From Streptosporangiales bacterium (GTDB lineage Bacteria; Actinomycetota; Actinomycetes; Streptosporangiales; Streptosporangiaceae), in NCBI GenBank assembly GCA_009784565.1, contig WRBL01000019.1, forward strand, positions 1 to 37,082: a stretch of DNA of 37,082 bases, written 5' to 3'. The number at the start of each line of letters is the position of its first letter. The stretch's first letter is position 1. The position numbers and the translations under genes were made by a program. Below are positions 30,963-37,082 of the stretch, one piece after another. The notes below the pieces were generated by a model, which saw only the letters and a list, made by a program, of their open reading frames with translations, was not told where the DNA came from and did no database searches.

Positions 30963-31784
30963 ATGGAACTGCTACATTCCGGAAAGGTCCGCGACGTGTA
31001 CGCGGACGGGAATGATCTCCTGCTGGTCGCCTCCGACCGGGTGTCCATCTACGACGTCATCCTGCCGACGCCGGTGCCGGGCAAGGGGAAGATCCTCACG
31101 CAGCTCTCCCTGTGGTGGTTCGGGAAGCTCAAGGACCTGGCCCCCAACCACGTCATCTCCGCCACCGCCGTGCCCGACGAGTGGCAGGGCCGGGCGATCC
31201 GCTGCCAGCGCCTGGAGATGCTGCCGGTGGAGTGCATCGCCCGCGGCTACCTGACCGGGCAGGGGCTGAGCGCCTACCGGCAGAGCGGACGGGTCTCCGG
31301 CGTGGAACTGCCGCCGGGACTGGTCGAGGCGTCGAAGCTGCCCGAGCCGGTCTTCACGCCGACCACCAAGGCCGCCGAGGGGCACGACGAGCCCATCACC
31401 TACGACGACGTGGTCTCCGAGATCGGGGCGGACACCGCGGCGGAGGTCAGGCGGATCACCCTGGAGGTCTACCGGCGGGGCGCGGAGCTGGCCGCCGAGC
31501 GGGGAATCATCGTGGCCGACACGAAGCTGGAGTTCGGCCGGGCCAAGGACGGCACGCTGGTCCTGGCGGACGAGGTCCTGACGCCGGACTCCTCCCGGTT
31601 CTGGCCGGCTGACGACTACGAGCCGGGCCGCCCGCAGAAGTCCTACGACAAGCAGTACCTGCGCGACTGGTCGGCCACGCTGGACTGGGACCGCACCGAG
31701 CCGGGCCCCGAGGTGCCCGCCGAGGTGGTCTCCCGCCTGACCGGCCTCTACACCGACCTGTTCAACCGCATCACGGCCGAATAA
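30963..31784 (+). CDS. purC: SAICAR synthetase (phosphoribosylaminoimidazole-succinocarboxamide synthase)
   Basis: 273 aa. It condenses CAIR with aspartate using ATP in purine synthesis. ELLHSGKVRDVYADGNDLLLVASDRVSIYDVILPTPVPGKGKILTQLS, LPVECIARGYLTGQGLSAYR, EPVFTPTTKAAEGHDEPI, ERGIIVADTKLEFGRAKDGTLVLADEVLTPDSSRFWP and SYDKQYLRDW are all diagnostic. I chose ATG 30963, with AGGGGA about 9 bases upstream; the frame is open to 30885 but those codons run into divergent cutA. It stands alone here; no other purine gene is in the window. Confidence 0.95.
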   Translation: MELLHSGKVRDVYADGNDLLLVASDRVSIYDVILPTPVPGKGKILTQLSLWWFGKLKDLAPNHVISATAVPDEWQGRAIRCQRLEMLPVECIARGYLTGQGLSAYRQSGRVSGVELPPGLVEASKLPEPVFTPTTKAAEGHDEPITYDDVVSEIGADTAAEVRRITLEVYRRGAELAAERGIIVADTKLEFGRAKDGTLVLADEVLTPDSSRFWPADDYEPGRPQKSYDKQYLRDWSATLDWDRTEPGPEVPAEVVSRLTGLYTDLFNRITAE

Positions 31785-31903
31785 TCCCGAACGGGTCTTC
31801 GCCTCTCCCCCGCGCCCGCCTTCAGCCCAGCCCGCCAGACGGCCCGCAACAACCCGGTAACATTCACGTCAGTAATCGGACGATTTCAGGGGAGGGCCCT
31901 CGT

Positions 31904-33112
31904 ATGGTGTCGCAGGCGAGCAGGCTGGCGAACGTTCGCTACGACATTCGCGGGCCGGTCCTGCGGCGCTGCCTCCAGCTGGAGGCCGAGGGGCACGAGA
32001 TCGTCAAGCTCAACATCGGCAACCCGGCGCCGTTCGGCCTGTTCACGCCGGACTCCGTGCTGGAGCGGGTGAGCGAGTCGATCTCCGCCTCCCAGGGATA
32101 CAGCGACGCCCGGGGCGTGGCGGCGGCCCGGGAGGCGGTCGCCCGGTACTACCAGCGCCGCGGCGTCCACGGTGTCAGCCCCGAGGAGATCTACCTCGGC
32201 AACGGCGTGTCCGAGCTGATCGTGATGGCGATGCAGTCGCTGCTCAACCCGGGCGACGAGGTCCTGGTGCCCGCCCCGGACTACCCGCTGTGGACCGGCG
32301 CGGTCAGCCTGTGCGGCGGCCGGGCCGTGCATTACCGCTGCGCGGAAGAGGCGGACTGGAACCCCGACGTCGAGAACGTGGCCTCGCTGATCACCGACCG
32401 GACCAAGGCCCTGGTCATCATCAACCCGAACAACCCGACCGGCGCCGTCTACTCCCCCGAGACCCTCACCGGCCTGCTGGACCTGGCCCGGAAGCACGGG
32501 CTGCTGGTGCTGTCGGACGAGATCTACGACCAGCTTCTCTACGACGGCGCGGTCCATCACCACACCGCGGCCCTGGCCCCGGACCTGCCGGTCCTCACCC
32601 TGGGCGGCATGTCGAAGAACTACCGGCTGGCCGGCTTCCGGTCCGGCTGGCTGGTGGTGTCCGGTCCCCGGCAGCCGGTCAGCGAGTACCTGGAGGGCCT
32701 GGAACTGCTGGCCAACATGCGGATGTGCGCCAACGTCCCGGCCCAGCACGCCATCCCGGCCGCCCTCGACGGCGGCATCGACCTCCAGCCGCTGCTGCGG
32801 CCCGGGGGACGCCTGCGCGACCAGCGGGACAAGGCCTGGGAGCTGCTGACCGCGATTCCGGGAGTGGACTGCTACAAGCCCGCTGGAGCGCTGTACCTGT
32901 TCCCGCGCCTGGATCCCGCGGTCCACAAGATCCACGACGACCAGCAGATGTGCATCGACCTGCTGGAGACCAAGCACCTGCTGATCACCCACGGCAGCGG
33001 CTTCAACCTCCCGACCACCGATCACCTCCGCGTGGTCTTCCTGGCCCCGGTCGACGTCCTCGAGGACGCCATCGGCCGGCTCTCGGACTTCCTGGGCGGT
33101 TACCGGCAGTAG
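31904..33112 (+). CDS. alaA: Alanine aminotransferase AlaA (PLP fold type I)
   Basis: 402 aa, very close to E. coli AlaA along its whole length: RLANVRYDIRGPVLRRCLQLEAEG, LNIGNPAPFGLFTPD, GNGVSELIVMAMQSLLNPGDEVLVPAPDYPLWTGAVSL, VIINPNNPTGAVYS, LSDEIYDQLLYD, and K238 as the likely PLP-binding lysine in GGMSKNYRLAGFRSGW. It would interconvert pyruvate plus glutamate with alanine plus 2-oxoglutarate. A strong AGGGGAGGG ribosome binding site precedes the ATG, and TAACAT at 31858-31863 is a possible -10. It is not EgtE, which belongs to a different PLP subgroup. Confidence 0.92.
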   Translation: MVSQASRLANVRYDIRGPVLRRCLQLEAEGHEIVKLNIGNPAPFGLFTPDSVLERVSESISASQGYSDARGVAAAREAVARYYQRRGVHGVSPEEIYLGNGVSELIVMAMQSLLNPGDEVLVPAPDYPLWTGAVSLCGGRAVHYRCAEEADWNPDVENVASLITDRTKALVIINPNNPTGAVYSPETLTGLLDLARKHGLLVLSDEIYDQLLYDGAVHHHTAALAPDLPVLTLGGMSKNYRLAGFRSGWLVVSGPRQPVSEYLEGLELLANMRMCANVPAQHAIPAALDGGIDLQPLLRPGGRLRDQRDKAWELLTAIPGVDCYKPAGALYLFPRLDPAVHKIHDDQQMCIDLLETKHLLITHGSGFNLPTTDHLRVVFLAPVDVLEDAIGRLSDFLGGYRQ

Positions 33113-33124
33113 TACCGTGGCCGC

Positions 33125-33691
33125 GTGCCCACGCATATCGCGCTGCTGCGCGGCATCAATCTCGGCGGCCGGAACAAGGTCGCGATGGCCGACCTGCGCG
33201 CCCTGGTCACCGGGCTCGGCCACACGGACGTGTCGACCTACATCCAGTCCGGGAACGTGGTGTTCACGGCCCGGCCCGGTGCCCCGGACACCTCGGCGAT
33301 CGCGGACGAGATGGCCACCGCCATCGCCTCGGATCTCGGTGTGAAGTCCCCGGTCGTGGTGCTGACCGCCAGCGAGCTGTCGGAGGCCGTGGCGGCCAAC
33401 CCGTTCGGCGACGAGCCGAACCCCAAGTGCCTGCACGCGGTGTTCCGCTCCGGCCCGGCCAGCCAGGACCTGCTGGACCGGATCGCCGCCGCCGTCGACG
33501 CGGTCGCGGCCAAGGGCAGCCGCGACTCCGCGATCCCGGCCGGCCGGGTGCTGTACCTGCACACGCCGGACGGTTTCGGCAACAGCGACCTGGCCAAGGC
33601 CCTCCTCCGGGTAACCGCGTCCCCCGAATCCGGCACGGGCACCGCCCGCAACTGGGCGACCACCCTCAAGCTCCTGTCGCTCTGCGGGTAG
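33125..33691 (+). CDS. DUF1697 family protein
   Basis: 188 aa from GTG 33125. THIALLRGINLGGRNKVAMADLRALVTGLGHTDVSTYIQSGNVVFTA is the unmistakable DUF1697 N-terminus; the C-terminal LYLHTPDGFGNSDLAKALLRV and ATTLKLLSL also fit. The function of this widespread family is unknown; the fold is thought to be a pair of ferredoxin-like domains. It begins 12 bases after alaA and ends 10 bases before the SDR gene, so the three may be co-transcribed without an obvious metabolic link. Confidence 0.9.
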   Translation: MPTHIALLRGINLGGRNKVAMADLRALVTGLGHTDVSTYIQSGNVVFTARPGAPDTSAIADEMATAIASDLGVKSPVVVLTASELSEAVAANPFGDEPNPKCLHAVFRSGPASQDLLDRIAAAVDAVAAKGSRDSAIPAGRVLYLHTPDGFGNSDLAKALLRVTASPESGTGTARNWATTLKLLSLCG

Positions 33692-33701
33692 GGTCACGCG
33701 G

Positions 33702-34445
33702 GTGAGTCGAGCGGTTCTTGTCACAGGCGGGTCCAGGGGTATCGGGGCGGCGATCGCGCGGGCGTTCGCGGAACGCGGGGACCGGGTAGCGGTCCACTAC
33801 CGAACCGGGGAGGAGGCCGCGCGCACCGTGCGCGACGGCCTGCCCGGCGGCGGGCACGTGACCGTCGGCGCGGACCTGGCCGACCCGGACGCGGTCCGCG
33901 CCATGGTGGACACGGCCGCCGCCTCACTCGGCGGGCTGGACGTCCTGGTCAACAACGCCGGGGTCTACCTGTACCAGCCGGTCCTGGACACCACGTACGA
34001 GCAGTGGCAGGCCGCGTGGCGGCAGACCCTCGACGTCAACCTGGCCGGCGCGGCCAACGCGACCTGGTGCGCGGTCCGGCACATGACCGGGCGCGGCGGG
34101 CGGATCGTCAACGTCGGGTCGCGCGGAGCGTACCGCGGCGAGCCCGACAACCCGGCCTATGGCGCGTCCAAGGCGGGGCTGCACGCGCTGGGGCAGTCCC
34201 TGGCCGTCGCCCTGGCGCCGCACGGGATCACCGTGGCGTCCGTCGCGCCCGGGTTCGTGGAAACCGACATGGCCGCGGACCTGCTCGCCGCCCCGGCCGG
34301 GGACGGCATCAGGGGGCAGAGCCCGTTCGGCCGGGTCGCGGCGCCGGACGAGATCGCGGCGGCCGTGGTCTACCTGGCCTCGCCGGAGGCGACCTGGGCC
34401 AGCGGCGCCGTGCTCGACCTGAACGGGGCCTCCTACCTGCGGTGA
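33702..34445 (+). CDS. SDR-family oxidoreductase (FabG-like)
   Basis: 247 aa from GTG 33702. Cofactor motif VTGGSRGIGAAIARAFA at the N-terminus, VLVNNAGVYLY, the catalytic Ser in IVNVGSRGAYRG, and the Tyr/Lys in AYGASKAGLHALGQSLAVALAPHGITV. PGFVETDMAADLL and VYLASPEATWASGAVLDLNGASYLR complete a classical short-chain dehydrogenase. YRTGEEAAR after the second beta strand suggests NADP preference. Substrate unknown. The gene follows DUF1697 by 10 bases. Confidence 0.9.
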   Translation: MSRAVLVTGGSRGIGAAIARAFAERGDRVAVHYRTGEEAARTVRDGLPGGGHVTVGADLADPDAVRAMVDTAAASLGGLDVLVNNAGVYLYQPVLDTTYEQWQAAWRQTLDVNLAGAANATWCAVRHMTGRGGRIVNVGSRGAYRGEPDNPAYGASKAGLHALGQSLAVALAPHGITVASVAPGFVETDMAADLLAAPAGDGIRGQSPFGRVAAPDEIAAAVVYLASPEATWASGAVLDLNGASYLR

Positions 34446-34461
34446 CCCGTCGGCGCGACGG

Positions 34462-34830
34462 TCAGAACGGGCCGTACTCGGTGAAGGTGAACATCCTCCG
34501 CGAGATGGTGCCGTGCCCTACCTCGCCGCCGTTCCAGAGGGTGAAGCGCTGCCCCGGGCCGAAGGCCGCTAGGTCGGTGTCGTCGGTCACCGTCACCGTG
34601 ACGATGTGCCGGTCGCCCGGGTACAGGGGTTCCTCGTCGTCCCAGCACAGTTCGGCGGCGAACTCGCGGACGCCGCCCGGTTTCTCCCGGGACCCGGCGC
34701 AGAGCACGAGCTGGCGGGTGTGATTGCGGTACACCTCGCCGGAGCCGGCCGGACGCCCGGGCCGGGGAAACGACGGGACCGGGTGCGCGGGATCCAGCGC
34801 GATCACCGCCCGGTACCTGACCTGATGCAT
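34462..34830 (-). CDS. Small protein resembling EF-Tu domain III / translation-factor beta barrel
   Basis: 122 aa. The pattern YRAVIALDPAHPVPSF, FAAELCWDDEEPLYPGDRHIVTVTVTDD and a C-terminal GQRFTLWNGGEVGHGTISRRMF follows the layout of the C-terminal beta barrel of EF-Tu-type GTPases, where the same place reads FAMREGGRTVGAGVV. No GTPase domain is present. Stand-alone proteins of this kind occur in actinobacteria and have no known job. It is convergent with the SDR gene and divergent from the DUF3291 gene. Homology is judged by pattern only, so the fold call is tentative. Confidence 0.6.
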   Translation of the reverse strand: MHQVRYRAVIALDPAHPVPSFPRPGRPAGSGEVYRNHTRQLVLCAGSREKPGGVREFAAELCWDDEEPLYPGDRHIVTVTVTDDTDLAAFGPGQRFTLWNGGEVGHGTISRRMFTFTEYGPF

Positions 34831-34906
34831 GATCCACCACCTGTCATGACACCGCGTGAGTCACCCATCACGATACCTCTCGAATCGGGGGTGAGACCAT
34901 GGGCCC

Positions 34907-35416
34907 ATGGACTACGTGCTCGCGCAGGTGAACATCGCCCGTCTCCTCGCCCCGCTGGACAGCCCGCTGATCGCCGGCTTCGTCGCCGCCCTGGACCCGG
35001 TCAACGCCCGCGCCGACGCCGCGCCCGGGTTCCTGTGGCGGCTGCAGACCGAGGACGGGGACGCGACCGCGATCTCCGGGTTCGAGAGCGAGGGAACGAC
35101 CGACCTGGTCATCAACCTGTCGGTGTGGGAGACGGTCGAGGACCTGGCCGCGTACGTGTTCGGCGACCCCGGGCACCGCGCGGTCCTGCGCCGGCGAAGG
35201 GAATGGTTCGAGAAGATGACCGAGGCCTACGCGGCGCTGTGGTGGGTGCCGCGGGGGCACGCTCCCACGGTGGCCGAGGCCGAGGAGCGGGTCGCGTGCT
35301 TGCGGGAGCACGGCCCGACGCCGCGCGCCTTCACGCTGCGCCGGCATTTCCCGGCCCCGGACCAGCCGGACGAGACCGCCGCGCGGACCCGCGAGGACTG
35401 GTCCTGCCCGGCCTGA
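34907..35416 (+). CDS. DUF3291 family protein
   Basis: 169 aa. YVLAQVNIARLLAPLDSPLIAGFVAALDPVNARADAAPGFLWRLQTEDGDAT, VINLSVWETVEDLAAYVF, HRAVLRRRREWFEKM and LWWVPRGHAPTVAEAEERV match DUF3291, an ABM-like dimeric ferredoxin fold of unknown function. The ATG lies in a perfect 14-base palindrome (34897-34910). GGGGGTGAG about 11 bases upstream is the likely ribosome binding site. Confidence 0.88.
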   Translation: MDYVLAQVNIARLLAPLDSPLIAGFVAALDPVNARADAAPGFLWRLQTEDGDATAISGFESEGTTDLVINLSVWETVEDLAAYVFGDPGHRAVLRRRREWFEKMTEAYAALWWVPRGHAPTVAEAEERVACLREHGPTPRAFTLRRHFPAPDQPDETAARTREDWSCPA

Positions 35417-35473
35417 ATATGCGACATATATCACTTAAATCGGACTAATTACCCACAACTCTCTCTTAAGATG

Positions 35474-35502
35474 TTGTGAAGGCAGGGGTAAGTGGGTATA
35501 GA
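35474..35502 (+). promoter_or_regulatory. Promoter of the MFS transporter gene
   Basis: TTGTGA (35474-35479) and TATAGA (35497-35502) are 17 bases apart, a good match to a vegetative promoter. The ATG follows 53 bases later with AAGGAAGG in between. Upstream, an AT-rich stretch contains ATATG-cga-CATAT (35417-35429), a possible operator. Confidence 0.6.
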
Positions 35503-35555
35503 GGGGACCGCCCAAGTTGCGGGGGGCTACTGAACGAAAGGAAGGCAGGTACTGC

Positions 35556-36935
35556 ATGGTTGCCGGTTCTCCGGAAGCCTTCGATCCTGAGCTGAACAAG
35601 AGCGCCCGGCGCTTCTTGCGGCGGCTGACCGCCGCCACCGGCGGGGGCATGTTCATCGACGGGTTCTTCTACGCCACGTTCGCGGCCGCGCTCGCGGGCC
35701 GGGCCAAGGCCGAGTTGCACATAGACACGCTATGGCTCGGCCTGATCTCGTCGGCGGTCCTGATCGGAACGTTCTTCGGGGGCATTCTCCTGGGCTGGCT
35801 GACCGACAAGATCGGCCGCAAGCCCATGTTCACGATCGACCTGATCATCTTCCTGGTGTGCGCGGTCGCGCTGTTCTTCGTCACCGAACCGTGGATGTTC
35901 TTCGCCCTCGGTGTCATCATCGGGCTGTCGGTCGGGGCCGACTACTCGATCGGCTCTCCCCTGCTGGGCGAGTTCACCCCGGCGGCCATGCGCGGCAACT
36001 TCCTGGGCGTCCTGGAAATCCTGTGGAACGTGGGCTACGTCATCGCCTACTTCATCGGGTACATGATCACCACCTACAGCCCCGAAAGCTGGCGGTACAT
36101 CCTGCTGTCCAGCGCCGTGCCGGCCATCGTCTCCCTGATCATCCGGCACGGCCTGCCCGAGTCACCGCGCTGGCTGGTCAGCAAGGGCCGCCGAGACGAG
36201 GCCATCGCGATTCTCAAGGAGTCCATGGGCGTCGAGAACCTCGGGGCCATCGACAACGAGCCGGAGTCCAGCACCCGCGTCAGCGTCCTGTTCAGCCGGG
36301 CCTACATCCGGCGGACGCTGTTCTCCGGCGGGTTCTGGAGCGCGATCGTCCTGCCCTACTTCGCGGCGACCTTCTTCCTGCCCGAAATTCTCCGCTCGAT
36401 CGGCCTGGGGGCAGGCTCCCTGATCGGGGCCCTGCTGGGCACCATCATCGCGCTGGTCGGCGCCACCGTCAGCTGGTACCTGGTCGACCGGGTAGGCCGA
36501 CGGATCCTGCTGATCCCGCCGATGTTCGCGTGCGGGGTGTTCCTGCTGATCGCCTCGCTCTACCAGCACATGCCCATGGTCATCGCCGCGATCTGCGTCT
36601 TCGCCTACCTGTTCTCCTACGGGATCATGTCGATCCTGACCGGGATCATCCCCGAGGAGGTCTTCCCGAGTTCGGTCCGCGCGACCGGCGTCGGCGTGTC
36701 GACGGCGATGAGCCGGGCCGCGGCGGCGATCGGGACGTTCGGGCTGCCGCTCGTCACGACGTACGCGGGCGGCACGTCCACCGTGCTGATCATCCTGGGC
36801 GTGGTGTCGCTCGGCGGCGGATTCCTCTCCTACGCCTGGTGCCCGGAGACCAAGGGCAAGGACCTCACCGAGACCTCGCACCAGGTCGACCCGCACTCCT
36901 ACGGCCGCGGCCAGAAGGTGGGCGCGGCCGCCTGA
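35556..36935 (+). CDS. MFS transporter (sugar/metabolite porter type)
   Basis: 459 aa with 12 predicted membrane helices. The MFS signature loops are clear: GWLTDKIGRKPMF after helix 2, GLSVGADYSIGSPLLGEFTPAAMRG around helix 4-5, LPESPRWLVSKGRRDEAI between the halves, and WYLVDRVGRRILL in the second half. PESPRWL and GRR place it with sugar porter and aromatic-acid or metabolite:H+ symporter relatives; substrate unknown. I chose ATG 35556, which follows AAGGAAGG; the frame is open to 35517 but the extra residues are not membrane-protein-like. It has its own promoter and is not in an operon. Confidence 0.88.
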   Translation: MVAGSPEAFDPELNKSARRFLRRLTAATGGGMFIDGFFYATFAAALAGRAKAELHIDTLWLGLISSAVLIGTFFGGILLGWLTDKIGRKPMFTIDLIIFLVCAVALFFVTEPWMFFALGVIIGLSVGADYSIGSPLLGEFTPAAMRGNFLGVLEILWNVGYVIAYFIGYMITTYSPESWRYILLSSAVPAIVSLIIRHGLPESPRWLVSKGRRDEAIAILKESMGVENLGAIDNEPESSTRVSVLFSRAYIRRTLFSGGFWSAIVLPYFAATFFLPEILRSIGLGAGSLIGALLGTIIALVGATVSWYLVDRVGRRILLIPPMFACGVFLLIASLYQHMPMVIAAICVFAYLFSYGIMSILTGIIPEEVFPSSVRATGVGVSTAMSRAAAAIGTFGLPLVTTYAGGTSTVLIILGVVSLGGGFLSYAWCPETKGKDLTETSHQVDPHSYGRGQKVGAAA

Positions 36936-36943
36936 GGCGGAAG

Positions 36944-36958
36944 CCCGACCCGTTCGGG
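36944..36958. terminator. Short hairpin between convergent gene ends
   Basis: CCCGA (36944-36948) pairs with TCGGG (36954-36958) in the 32-base gap between the MFS stop and the convergent SDR stop. The stem is only 5 base pairs and no T-run follows, so a terminator role is weakly supported. Confidence 0.3.
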
Positions 36959-36967
36959 ATAAAGGGT

Positions 36968-37082
36968 TTAAAGGAGCCGGCCGGCCAGGCTGTAGACCTG
37001 GCCGGCCGGCCCGTTTACGGGCAGAGTCGCGACGAACAGGGCCAGGCGGGCCACGTCGGCCGGCTCCTTGTACCACTCGCCG
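36968..37082 (-). CDS. C-terminal end of an SDR-family oxidoreductase (partial)
   Basis: The last 38 codons of a minus-strand gene run off the right edge. The translation ends GEWYKEPADVARLALFVATLP, then VNGPAGQVYSLAGRLL and a TAA stop. ADVARLALFVATLP...GQVYSLAGR is the usual end of classical short-chain dehydrogenases, where the substrate-binding loop gives way to the final strand. The codons for PAGQVYSLAG form a perfect inverted repeat at DNA level (36976-37010). Nothing can be said of the substrate. Confidence 0.75.
   Translation of the reverse strand, partial: GEWYKEPADVARLALFVATLPVNGPAGQVYSLAGRLL
36976..37010. repeat. Perfect 14-base inverted repeat inside the SDR 3' end
   Basis: GCCGGCCGGCCAGG (36976-36989), 7-base loop, then CCTGGCCGGCCGGC (36997-37010). 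It is very stable as a hairpin and lies in the last 15 codons of the minus-strand gene, so it could slow or end transcription there. Confidence 0.7.

Noticed and set aside
31904..33112. EgtE, the missing ergothioneine lyase
   Set aside because: The sequence follows AlaA end to end and is far from the egt genes.
36162..37076. 304-codon minus-strand frame opposite the MFS gene
   Set aside because: Asp/Gly/Arg-rich shadow of the transporter; the real minus-strand gene at the edge uses another frame.
1..37082. CRISPR array, insertion sequence, prophage or attachment-site duplication
   Set aside because: No spaced identical repeats, transposase, integrase or phage structural gene was recognised on either strand.

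Overview
This is a chromosomal window from a high-GC actinomycete. It has many GTG and TTG starts, 4-base start/stop overlaps, F420-type, mycothiol-era and ergothioneine genes, SteA/SteB and TlyA homologues, and start codons lying 6-7 bases behind a -10 box, as in leaderless genes. The protein set (NB-ARC/TPR protein, large secreted glycosidase, membrane-anchored subtilases) suits a soil-type, probably filamentous actinomycete. The genus cannot be read from the sequence. No rRNA, intact tRNA, CRISPR array, transposase or phage gene was seen.

Layout. 1-3519: 3' part of a secreted family-2 glycoside hydrolase with two C-terminal modules and a probably frameshifted tail. 3452-8173 (minus): a tight operon steA - steB/mctB - MraY-like protein - murJ, concerned with the cell envelope and division. 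8217-14090 (plus): selD, egtA, egtB, egtC, egtD and an mhuD-like haem-degradation gene, i.e. selenophosphate synthesis beside a nearly complete ergothioneine pathway. 14091-14648: a repeat-rich spacer without a convincing gene. 14649-15938: a TetR regulator divergent from an F420-type nitroreductase, with twin operators between them. 16010-21184: a degenerate M50-like membrane protein, an SDR-type epimerase, an NB-ARC/TPR (NLR-like) protein with a RHIM-like amyloid motif at both ends, and two tandem Bax-inhibitor-1 family genes. 21201-25231 (minus): recN, nadK, tlyA and a small conserved gene, divergent from an SCP2-domain gene.

25604-29854 (minus): an intact membrane-anchored subtilase, followed by a two-gene split paralogue whose protease half has lost catalytic residues. 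29887-37082: histidine phosphatase, cutA, purC, alaA, DUF1697, an SDR, a small beta-barrel protein, DUF3291, an MFS transporter and the 3' end of another SDR.

The set tlyA-nadK-recN-steA-steB is usually contiguous in actinobacteria (for example M. tuberculosis Rv1694-Rv1698). Here about 13 kb separates recN from steA. That interval holds the selenium/ergothioneine genes, the NLR-like protein and the BI-1 pair, so it looks like an accessory insertion in a conserved backbone. The two loci most likely to be undescribed systems are the NLR-like protein with double amyloid motifs next to BI-1 proteins, and the active subtilase with its split pseudo-subtilase partner.
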